In this document: positions 1-5,897 of the stretch, in pieces
Position numbering within the stretch: position 1 is the first letter of the stretch
Layout of the letters: the number at the start of each line of letters is the position of its first letter
Source of the DNA: a bacterium
Lineage (GTDB): Bacteria > Vulcanimicrobiota > Vulcanimicrobiia > Vulcanimicrobiales > Vulcanimicrobiaceae
Length of the DNA stretch: 6,051 nt
NCBI GenBank assembly: GCA_021807645.1
Contig: JAKBCP010000061.1
Location: 1 to 6,051 of the forward strand
Reading direction: 5' to 3'
The notes under the pieces: generated by a model
Database searches by the model: none
What the model was told of the DNA's origin: nothing
What the model saw: the letters and a program-made list of their open reading frames with translations, nothing else
Made by a program: the position numbers and the translations under genes

Positions 1-348
1 GTGAACGAGGATACCGGTCCGCATACCGTCCTCGGCTACCATCCCACGACCGGAAAACTCAACCCGCTCATCAACGGCGACCCAGCGGGTACACCGGGGG
101 CCGGACACCCCGTCGCGACCTATACCGTGAAACTGATGAAACCCGGGATCTACGCCTACTACTGCTCGGTACATGCGGTCCTAGCCAAGACCTACGGCAC
201 GGCGGTTCAGCCCGCGCACCGACCCGGCGTTCATGGTTACCCCGGCGCGATGGCCGGAGAGATCATCGTGACCACCGATCCCAAGCTGATCGCCCAGAAT
301 CCGGCGAGCAGCGCGAAGAAGATCCTGCCCGGGTATTTCGGCGGGTAA
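1..348 (+). CDS. Cupredoxin (type 1 copper) domain protein, C-terminal part only
   Basis: This is the C-terminal 115 residues of a blue-copper (cupredoxin-fold) protein, expected to bind one copper ion and carry electrons outside the cytoplasm. The first visible residues, NEDTGPHTV, match the strand that supplies the N-terminal His ligand (His8). The C-terminal ligand region shows Cys55 in YAYYCSVHA, His58 and His78, then Met84 in GYPGAMAGEIIV, the usual last beta strand. The GTG at base 1 is probably an internal Val codon, because the NxDxxPHT motif normally lies well inside the domain. The signal peptide and true start are therefore off the left edge. The loop between Cys55 and Met84 is longer than in plastocyanin or azurin, so which His binds copper is open. 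The redox partner cannot be told from this window. The gene ends in TAA 71 bases before fakA and is not obviously related to the downstream genes. The fold call is fairly secure; the subfamily is not. Confidence 0.72.
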   Translation: MNEDTGPHTVLGYHPTTGKLNPLINGDPAGTPGAGHPVATYTVKLMKPGIYAYYCSVHAVLAKTYGTAVQPAHRPGVHGYPGAMAGEIIVTTDPKLIAQNPASSAKKILPGYFGG

Positions 349-364
349 TCTCCGCTTGCGGTCG

Positions 365-398
365 CCCGGTTGTATCTCGGGGACAGGATTCGACCGGG
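365..398 (+). repeat. Short inverted repeat in the cupredoxin-fakA gap
   Basis: CCCGGT at 365-370 is the exact reverse complement of ACCGGG at 393-398, with a 22-base loop. It lies between the cupredoxin stop and the fakA ribosome binding site. No run of T follows, so it is not a typical intrinsic terminator. It could be a weak hairpin in the fakA leader, an operator half-site pair, or chance in GC-rich DNA. No convincing -35/-10 promoter pair could be recognised anywhere in 349-419. Confidence 0.2.
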
Positions 399-405
399 AG
401 AGCCC

Positions 406-412
406 AAAGGAG
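406..412 (+). promoter_or_regulatory. Strong ribosome binding site of fakA
   Basis: AAAGGAG is a near-perfect Shine-Dalgarno sequence ending 7 bases before the ATG at 420. It fixes the start of fakA. It contrasts with the plsX, first fakB and hemW starts, which have no comparable site and overlap the preceding gene. Confidence 0.85.
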
Positions 413-419
413 CGCGGCC

Positions 420-2012
420 ATGGATGTGACCGCGCTCGATGGGCGCGCCTTTGCGAAGTTCATCGCTGCGGGCAGCTACTTCCTCAAAAAATACCGAGGC
501 GTCCTCAACGATCTCAACGTCTTTCCTGTTCCCGACGGCGACACCGGAACCAATATGTTCCTCACGGTTCGCTCCGCCGGAATCGCGGCGGCAAAGTGTG
601 CGAATGCCCCGCTCTCGGAGGTCGCTGCGGCGGCGGCCGAGGGTAGCCTGATGGGCGCCCGGGGAAATTCGGGCGTGATCGTCTCGCAGATGCTGCGGGG
701 CTTCGCTCACCACGTCCGGCATCGCCGGGAGATCGATACCTTCGTCTTCGCAACCGCACTACGGGAGAGCGTCGCGGCCGCGCGCCAGGCGTTGCTTCGC
801 CCGGTCGAGGGGACGATTCTCTCGGTCGCCGATGCGGCGGCGGAGGCCGCCTATCGCCTCGCGTTGCACGAACCCGATTTCTATCGCCTGCTCACCGGCG
901 TCGTTCGCGCTGCGAACGAAGCGCTCGATCGTACGCCCGAACAACTCGCCGCTCTAAAAGAGGCGGGCGTCGTCGATGCAGGCGGCGCGGGCTTCGTCTA
1001 TTTTCTCGAAGGCATATCGAGTTTTCGCCCCGATGTGAAGGTCCGGGCGACCGCCTTCCCCCGTCGTCCGGCGAAGAAAAGTGCTTTCGCAAAGACGCAA
1101 CAAATCGGGGAAAATAAGTTCTGCACCGAGTTCATCCTCGAAGATGCTTCCGTCGGCGTGCACGAAGTTCGAACGACGCTCGAGCGACTCGGAGAATCGC
1201 TCCTCGTCATCGGCGAGCGCCCGCGTATAAAGGTGCACATTCACACCGACGTCCCGCAGCGAGTCACGGAGAGTGTCGAGCGCTACGGGACGGTTACGCA
1301 CCTCAAAGTCGACGATATGGAGCGCCAGCATCACGTGCTCGTCATCGATAGCGTCCCGCACGAGCGCTCGGTCGTCGTCGTCGCTCCCGGCGAAGGTTTC
1401 GAAGCGATCGCACGCGAGTTGGGTGCGGAAGTGACGGTGCCGGCGACGATCAATCCCAGCGTGCGCGATCTGCTGTTGGCGATCAACAAAACGCTCTCCG
1501 ATGAAGTCGTTCTCTTCGTCAACGATAAGAATGTCGAGATGGCGGCGCGCGAAGCGGTGGCGCGGAGCGAGAAGCACGTCAGCATCGTGCCGACGCCCAA
1601 TATCGTAACCGGGATCGCGGGGCTCTTTGCCCTGCGAGCGCTCGGCGACGAGAGCGTTCCGCCGATCGACTGGATTCTTCGCGAGTCCGTGCGCGTGCGA
1701 GCGGCGCAACTCTTTTTTGCAGGGAAAGATGCCCTGCATGGAAGCCTACGTATCGCGCGCGGAAAGCCGGTCGCCCAACTCGACGGCGAACTCATCGTTT
1801 CCGAGACGGTCAAAGAGACGCTTCTTGCCGTGGTGAAGGCGATGGGCGGAGATCGTGGGGCATTACTGACCCTTTACTATGGTGGTGCCCAGCGCGAGCG
1901 CGATGCAAAGGTGCTGGCCGATGCGATGCGCGAAGCCTTCCCCGACCTCGATGTGGAGTATTATTACGGCGGAATGAACAACGCAGAGTACTGGATTGCC
2001 CTCGATGACTGA
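420..2012 (+). CDS. fakA: Fatty acid kinase, ATP-binding subunit FakA (DAK2/YloV family)
   Basis: FakA phosphorylates a fatty acid held by a FakB carrier, using ATP in the cytoplasm, to give acyl-phosphate for phospholipid synthesis. The protein has 530 residues, close to the roughly 550 usual for the family. Residues 1-200 are the DAK2 kinase domain. LNVFPVPDGDTGTNM at 32-46 holds the metal-binding aspartates (Asp39, Asp41), followed by GARGNSGVI at 79-87 and DAGGAGF at 186-192. The middle domain has Cys235 (FCTEF) and His273/His275 (KVHIHTD), matching the Cys-His-His set reported to bind zinc in the Staphylococcus enzyme. The C-terminal region from about 315 is the DegV-like part thought to dock FakB, with YYGG at 486-489 and again at 515-518. 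ATG 420 is chosen because of the strong ribosome binding site just upstream and because the conserved LNVFPVPDGD motif then sits near residue 35. The stop overlaps plsX, and two FakB-type genes follow, which supports kinase function over a plain dihydroxyacetone kinase. Confidence 0.93.
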   Translation: MDVTALDGRAFAKFIAAGSYFLKKYRGVLNDLNVFPVPDGDTGTNMFLTVRSAGIAAAKCANAPLSEVAAAAAEGSLMGARGNSGVIVSQMLRGFAHHVRHRREIDTFVFATALRESVAAARQALLRPVEGTILSVADAAAEAAYRLALHEPDFYRLLTGVVRAANEALDRTPEQLAALKEAGVVDAGGAGFVYFLEGISSFRPDVKVRATAFPRRPAKKSAFAKTQQIGENKFCTEFILEDASVGVHEVRTTLERLGESLLVIGERPRIKVHIHTDVPQRVTESVERYGTVTHLKVDDMERQHHVLVIDSVPHERSVVVVAPGEGFEAIARELGAEVTVPATINPSVRDLLLAINKTLSDEVVLFVNDKNVEMAAREAVARSEKHVSIVPTPNIVTGIAGLFALRALGDESVPPIDWILRESVRVRAAQLFFAGKDALHGSLRIARGKPVAQLDGELIVSETVKETLLAVVKAMGGDRGALLTLYYGGAQRERDAKVLADAMREAFPDLDVEYYYGGMNNAEYWIALDD

Positions 2013-3015
2013 GCCGCGCATCGCCGTCGATGCGATGGGGGGAGACCGCGCGCCCGAAGAGGTCGTTGCCGGTGCATTGCTCGCCGTCGAAGCCTTTGGA
2101 GCGAATGTCGTTTTGGTCGGCGACGAAGCGCGCATCCGTCCGTTGCTCCACGGCGCGACGGGCGACCGCGTTGCCGTGGTTCACGCACCCGAGGCCGTGC
2201 CGATGGAGCAGCATGCATCGCAGGCGCTGCGCGGCTCGGAGCGGACTTCGCTTGGGCGAGCCGTCGAAATGATGAAATCCGGAGAGGTTGACGGCGTCGT
2301 CTCGGCCGGGAACAGCGGCGCCTTTCTCGCAATCTCGCTGGTAAAGTTGCGCACGATCGAAGGCATCGCGCGGCCGGCGATCGCGACGGTCTGGCCGGCG
2401 CTCAACGGCCCCTCCGTGCTGCTCGACTCCGGAGCTAACGTCGATTGTCGGCCGGAATGGCTCGTGCAATTCGGGATCATGGGGAGCGCGTATGCACGCG
2501 CTGCATTGGGTATCGAACGACCGCGCGTTGCCGTGCTCTCCGTCGGTGAAGAGCGGACCAAGGGCAATTCGTCGGTTCTCGAGGCTGCGGCGCTCCTCGA
2601 TCGGGCGCCGGTTCATTTCATCGGGAATATCGAAGGGAAAGATATGTTTCACAACGTGGCCGACGTCATCGTTGCCGACGGCTTCGTCGGGAACGTCGTC
2701 TTAAAAACGTGCGAGGGCATGATCGCCGATCTCGGCTCGATTATGAAACAGGAGCTTTTAGGCGGCGGGCTCGCCGCGAAGCTCGGAGCAGCGCTGCTTT
2801 TGCCGCGACTCCGCGGGCTTCGTAAGCGATACGACTACGAAACGTACGGTGGAGCGCCGCTCCTCGGTTTGCGCGGAAACTGCATCGTTTCGCACGGACG
2901 TATCAGCAGAAACGGGATCAAACATGCAATTCGCGCGGCGATCGAAGAGGCGCGCGCCGACGTGGTCGGAAAAATCGCGGCGCTCGTCGCCGGCGAAACG
3001 GTGCCGAGCGCATAA
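2005..3015 (+). CDS. plsX: Phosphate acyltransferase PlsX
   Basis: PlsX interconverts acyl-ACP and acyl-phosphate, the acyl donor used by the membrane acyltransferase PlsY to make lysophosphatidic acid. It is a soluble, membrane-associated enzyme. The 336-residue product has the family length and its conserved blocks in order: AVDAMGGD at 7-14, SAGNSGA at 100-106 (GNTGA in most relatives), LLDSGAN at 139-145, NIEGKD at 208-213, DGFVGNVVLKTCEG at 225-238, YGGAPLLGLRG at 281-291 and SHGRISRNGIKHA near the end. The ATG at 2005 is preferred. It sits inside the fakA stop region (ATGACTGA, 8-base overlap) and puts AVDAMGGD at the usual place. A TTG at 1996 would add only three residues. No clear Shine-Dalgarno site precedes it, so translation is probably coupled to fakA. 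Its position between the kinase and the fatty-acid carriers makes sense, because PlsX can convert FakA's acyl-phosphate product to acyl-ACP. Confidence 0.95.
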   Translation: MTEPRIAVDAMGGDRAPEEVVAGALLAVEAFGANVVLVGDEARIRPLLHGATGDRVAVVHAPEAVPMEQHASQALRGSERTSLGRAVEMMKSGEVDGVVSAGNSGAFLAISLVKLRTIEGIARPAIATVWPALNGPSVLLDSGANVDCRPEWLVQFGIMGSAYARAALGIERPRVAVLSVGEERTKGNSSVLEAAALLDRAPVHFIGNIEGKDMFHNVADVIVADGFVGNVVLKTCEGMIADLGSIMKQELLGGGLAAKLGAALLLPRLRGLRKRYDYETYGGAPLLGLRGNCIVSHGRISRNGIKHAIRAAIEEARADVVGKIAALVAGETVPSA

Positions 3016-3893
3016 TGCCGATTCATATCGTCACCGACAGCACCGCCGATATCGACCCGGCGCGCGCGCGCGAACTCGGGATCAGCGTCGTCCCGCTCTT
3101 CGTCGTCTTCGGTACTGAATCGCTGCGCGACTACATCGATATCTCACGCCGACAATTTTTCGATCGGCTCAAGAGCGATCCGATCTTGCCGACGACCTCG
3201 CAACCGAGCTCGGCGATGTTTCGCGAGGCATTTCTGGCCGCTGCCGAACGCGGCGAAGATATCATCTGCATTTCGATCTCCTCGGCTCTCTCGGGGACCA
3301 TAAACGCGGCCCGGGCCGCCGGCGAGAACATCGATGGCGTTCGCATCGAACTCTTCGATTCGCTCAACGCCGCGGGTGGTTTGCAGTTTTTTGTCGAGGA
3401 CGCCGTACGCATGGCCGGCGATGGCGCATCGGTCGACGAAATTCTCGCGCATCTCTACGCAATGCGCGAGCGGACCCCGCTCTTCGCAACGCTTCCGGAT
3501 CTTTCGCACGTGCAGCGCACCGGACGGATCGGACGGGCGGCGGCGGTGCTCGGCGGCTTGATGAAAATCGTGCCCATCCTGACGCTGGAGGCCGGGGCGG
3601 TCGTCTCGCGCGCGCAGGTGCGCACGTTCAAGCGCGCGCAGGAAACGATGGTCGATCTCGCCTGCTCCGACGATCGCGTTGGCGCGAACGCACGCTTTCG
3701 CGTCATCCACACACAAGCCCCGGATCTCGCAGAGCAAATGCGGGAGCGGATTATCGAACGCTGCGCCGGCCGCGATATTTCGATCGATGTCGTCGAAGCG
3801 GGTCCGGTCATCGCCGTCCATGCCGGTGCCGGCGCTATCGGCGTCGTCGTGACCGACGCCTATCCCACTCGGCCTACGGCGGCTCGGTCGTAG
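3015..3893 (+). CDS. fakB: DegV family fatty-acid-binding protein, canonical FakB
   Basis: FakB proteins hold a single fatty acid in a buried tunnel and present its carboxylate to FakA, then carry the acyl-phosphate. This 292-residue protein has the DegV layout: start MPIHIVTDSTADI, then TSQPS at 61-65, SSALSGT at 89-95, VQRTGRIGR at 166-174 and a C-terminal GPVIAVHAGAGAIG. The residues known to contact the carboxylate or close the pocket in characterised FakBs are all present: Thr61, Ser93 of the SGT motif, Arg168 and His269 with the Gly-rich loop. The ATG overlaps the plsX stop by one base (TAATG), so translation is likely coupled, and no strong Shine-Dalgarno site is seen. The adjoining fakA and plsX support the FakB role over an unspecified DegV protein. 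Which fatty acid it prefers (saturated or unsaturated) cannot be read with confidence from the sequence. Confidence 0.92.
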   Translation: MPIHIVTDSTADIDPARARELGISVVPLFVVFGTESLRDYIDISRRQFFDRLKSDPILPTTSQPSSAMFREAFLAAAERGEDIICISISSALSGTINAARAAGENIDGVRIELFDSLNAAGGLQFFVEDAVRMAGDGASVDEILAHLYAMRERTPLFATLPDLSHVQRTGRIGRAAAVLGGLMKIVPILTLEAGAVVSRAQVRTFKRAQETMVDLACSDDRVGANARFRVIHTQAPDLAEQMRERIIERCAGRDISIDVVEAGPVIAVHAGAGAIGVVVTDAYPTRPTAARS

Positions 3894-3899
3894 GAATAG

Positions 3900-3907
3900 A
3901 AAGGAAG
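3900..3907 (+). promoter_or_regulatory. Ribosome binding site of the second fakB
   Basis: AAAGGAAG lies in the 20-base gap after the first fakB; its GGA core ends 8 bases before the ATG at 3914. It is the only gap and the only strong internal Shine-Dalgarno site in the run, so the second carrier is probably translated independently of the gene before it. Confidence 0.75.
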
Positions 3908-3913
3908 ATATCG

Positions 3914-4762
3914 ATGCCCGTTTCGGTCGTCACCGATAGCACCTGCGATATGTCGCGTGAGATGGCCGCGAAATACGGCATCGTGCAGGTGCCGCTTTAC
4001 GTCATTTGGGGGAACGAGCGCTTTCGCGACGGCATCGATATTACGATGGAAGAGTTCCATCGCCGGTTGATGAGTTCGAAGGAAAATCCGATCACCGAAG
4101 AGCCCTCGAGCGATGACTTCGCCGTCGTCTTTCAAAAAGAGATCGATGCAGGGCGCGACGTAATCTGTCCCACGATCGGATCCAAACTCTCGAAAACCTT
4201 TCTATCGGCGAGTGAAGCCGCGCGGCGCTTTCCGGGCAAGGTCGAGGTCGTCGATACGGAGACGTTTTCCGGCGGCTTGGCGCTACACGCGATGCTCGCG
4301 GCGGAACTTGCGAAGGCTGGGGTGCCTTTGCAGGAGATTGCCGCGCGCCTACGTTCGAAACTCGCAACGCAACGCGGAAACATGGTTCTCCCCGACGTTA
4401 CCTTTCTCGGCCGAAGCGGTCGCTTGAATAAGGCCGTTGTCTCGCTCGCGCAGATGATGCGCTTGAGCCCGATTCTCCAACTCAATCACGGCGTGGCGGA
4501 GTCGGCGACGCAAACGAACGATTTCGAGAAGTCGCGGCGGCAATTGATTAGCATCGCACTCCGCAGCCTCGCCAATACGTCGAAGATTCGTTTTATGGTT
4601 GGAGCGGTCGATGCCCCGGAGCTGGCAACCGAATTCGAAAAGGAGATCCGCGAAAAGCTCATCGGCGGCTGCGAGTCGCTCTTCGTTTATGCCTGCGGCC
4701 CCGTCGTCGCTACCAACTCGGGTCCGCGAGCCTGCGCCGTCTTTTCGATGCCGATTGACTGA
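3914..4762 (+). CDS. DegV/FakB-family protein with altered ligand pocket
   Basis: This 282-residue DegV-fold protein is a divergent tandem relative of the gene before it. It shares the N-terminal VVTDST block (5-10), the IDIT segment (41-44), Thr61 with Pro64-Ser65 (TEEPS in place of TSQPS), Ser93, and an RSGRL segment with Arg167 in place of RTGRI. Two features of canonical FakBs are lost. The SGT motif reads SKT, with Lys94 for Gly. The C-terminal GPVIAVHAGAGAIG segment reads GPVVATNSGPRACA, so the conserved His becomes Asn268 and the Gly-rich loop is rebuilt. The fold is intact and there is no frameshift, so it is a functional but altered paralogue, not a pseudogene. It may bind a different acyl chain or another lipid, or have a regulatory role. 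Adjacency to fakA favours some link with the kinase. The start is fixed by the ribosome binding site at 3900-3907. The stop overlaps hemW. DegV-family membership is sure; carrier activity is uncertain. Confidence 0.88.
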   Translation: MPVSVVTDSTCDMSREMAAKYGIVQVPLYVIWGNERFRDGIDITMEEFHRRLMSSKENPITEEPSSDDFAVVFQKEIDAGRDVICPTIGSKLSKTFLSASEAARRFPGKVEVVDTETFSGGLALHAMLAAELAKAGVPLQEIAARLRSKLATQRGNMVLPDVTFLGRSGRLNKAVVSLAQMMRLSPILQLNHGVAESATQTNDFEKSRRQLISIALRSLANTSKIRFMVGAVDAPELATEFEKEIREKLIGGCESLFVYACGPVVATNSGPRACAVFSMPID

Positions 4763-5897
4763 TGAAGCGCTCGGCGGCGTTTACGTACATTTGCCGTTCT
4801 GCCCCTATATTTGCCCGTACTGCGACTTCGCGAAGTGGCCGCTACGCCGCAGCGATGCCGATCGGTATTTAGCGACACTGCACCGCGAGATCGCCGAGAG
4901 CGAATCGCGCCGGGCCGAGAATATTTTTCTCGGCGGCGGGACGCCGAATGCCTACGACGCGGTGAAAATCGTGGAGCTGGTGGCGCGACTGAACGAGCGC
5001 TTCCCGGCGGCGGATTCGCAGCGAGAGACGACCATCGAAGTGAACCCCGACGCCGTTCGCCCGGGCGATATCGACGCGTACGCGCGCGCCGGTATCAACC
5101 GCCTATCGATCGGCGTGCAGTCTTTTCGCGAAGAAGAATCGCGAGCGCTCGGTCGCCGTCATTCCAACGCCGATGTCGAGCGTTGCGTGCGCGACGCGCG
5201 CTCTGCCGGAATACGCTCGCTCTCGGTCGATCTCATCTTCGCACTTCCCGGCCAAAGCGAAGCCGACTGGATGGAATCGCTCGACGCTGCCGTCGCGCTG
5301 GGCGTCGATCATTGCTCGACCTACGGTCTGACCATCGAGCCGGGAACGCCGTTCGAGCGGCTCTATACCCGTGCTCCCGATCGATTCGCCGACGAGGAGC
5401 ATGAAGCGCGACTCTACGAGATCGCGATGGATCGCTTGGGCGCCGCCGGTTTCGAGCACTACGAAATCAGTAATTTCGCGCGTCCGGGGCACCGCAGCCG
5501 CCATAACGAAAATTATTGGAAGAACGGGAGCTATCTCGGGCTTGGCGTCGGGGCCGCGTCCTATCTGGAGGGCGAGCGCAGCACCGCAAGCCGGAGCCTC
5601 ACCGCGTACATGGAGGCCGTCGAACGAGGTGAACCGGTGCCGCGCGAACGGGAGCGGCTCGATGGCCTCGCTCGATTGGGCGAGGCGATGATGCTGGCAT
5701 TGCGGACCGCACAAGGGGTCGATGCGTCAGCCTTTAATCAACGATACGGCATCGATCCGCTCGTAACGTATGCTTCCACCATCGCCGAATTTATCGAGGC
5801 CGGGGTGTTGGAACGCAGCGGCGAGCATCTCCGTTTAACGCGGCGTGGCCGATTACTCGCCAATACCGTCTGTGGGGCCTTCGTGACGCTCGAGTGA
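4755..5897 (+). CDS. hemW: Radical-SAM heme chaperone HemW
   Basis: HemW is a cytoplasmic radical-SAM family protein that binds heme and delivers it to client proteins; it was often misannotated as coproporphyrinogen III oxidase HemN. With a TTG start at 4755 the product is 380 residues, almost the length of the E. coli protein. The [4Fe-4S] motif is CPYICPYCDF (Cys16, Cys20, Cys23). Next come the SAM-binding GGGTPN at 60-65, EVNPD at 95-99, RLSIGVQSF at 116-124 and DLIFALPGQ at 159-167. The HemW-specific HNENYW follows at 250-255, and a C-terminal helical domain ends with LRLTRRGRLLAN. The cluster continues CDF with no fourth Cys, as in HemW and unlike true HemN. The frame stays open upstream (ATG at 4689, GTG at 4599), but those starts would add 22 or more non-conserved residues inside the fakB paralogue. 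TTG 4755 gives the compact MTDEALGGVYVHLPFC start. No functional tie to the lipid genes is evident. Confidence 0.92.
   Translation: MTDEALGGVYVHLPFCPYICPYCDFAKWPLRRSDADRYLATLHREIAESESRRAENIFLGGGTPNAYDAVKIVELVARLNERFPAADSQRETTIEVNPDAVRPGDIDAYARAGINRLSIGVQSFREEESRALGRRHSNADVERCVRDARSAGIRSLSVDLIFALPGQSEADWMESLDAAVALGVDHCSTYGLTIEPGTPFERLYTRAPDRFADEEHEARLYEIAMDRLGAAGFEHYEISNFARPGHRSRHNENYWKNGSYLGLGVGAASYLEGERSTASRSLTAYMEAVERGEPVPRERERLDGLARLGEAMMLALRTAQGVDASAFNQRYGIDPLVTYASTIAEFIEAGVLERSGEHLRLTRRGRLLANTVCGAFVTLE

Noticed and set aside
349..419. Promoter or intrinsic terminator in the cupredoxin-fakA gap
   Set aside because: No -35/-10 pair with acceptable spacing and no hairpin followed by a T run could be found; only a weak inverted repeat is present.
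954..1739. 261-codon open frame on the minus strand inside fakA
   Set aside because: It is a shadow of the fakA reading frame; the composition is Arg/Asp/His-rich with no domain, no ribosome binding site was noted, and it is fully covered by a well-supported gene.
1810..2652. 280-codon open frame on the minus strand across the fakA/plsX junction
   Set aside because: It lies antisense to two clearly conserved genes, its product is rich in Arg/His/Pro/Ser with no recognisable motif, and such frames are common opposite GC-rich coding DNA.
3061..3072. (CG)6 dinucleotide run as a possible Z-DNA or regulatory element
   Set aside because: It encodes Ala-Arg-Ala-Arg within the first fakB, and such runs are expected from codon use in GC-rich genes.
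3144..3821. 225-codon minus-strand open frame opposite the first fakB
   Set aside because: It is completely antisense to a canonical DegV gene with all family motifs; no recognisable protein features.
4762..4764. ATG in TGATG as a start for a gene after the second fakB
   Set aside because: It is out of frame with hemW, and the frame it opens has no conserved features; the TTG at 4755 is in frame with the conserved HemW N-terminus.
4811..5404. 197-codon plus-strand frame inside hemW
   Set aside because: It is a frame-shifted reading of hemW, extremely arginine-rich, while the hemW frame carries the radical-SAM motifs across the same bases.
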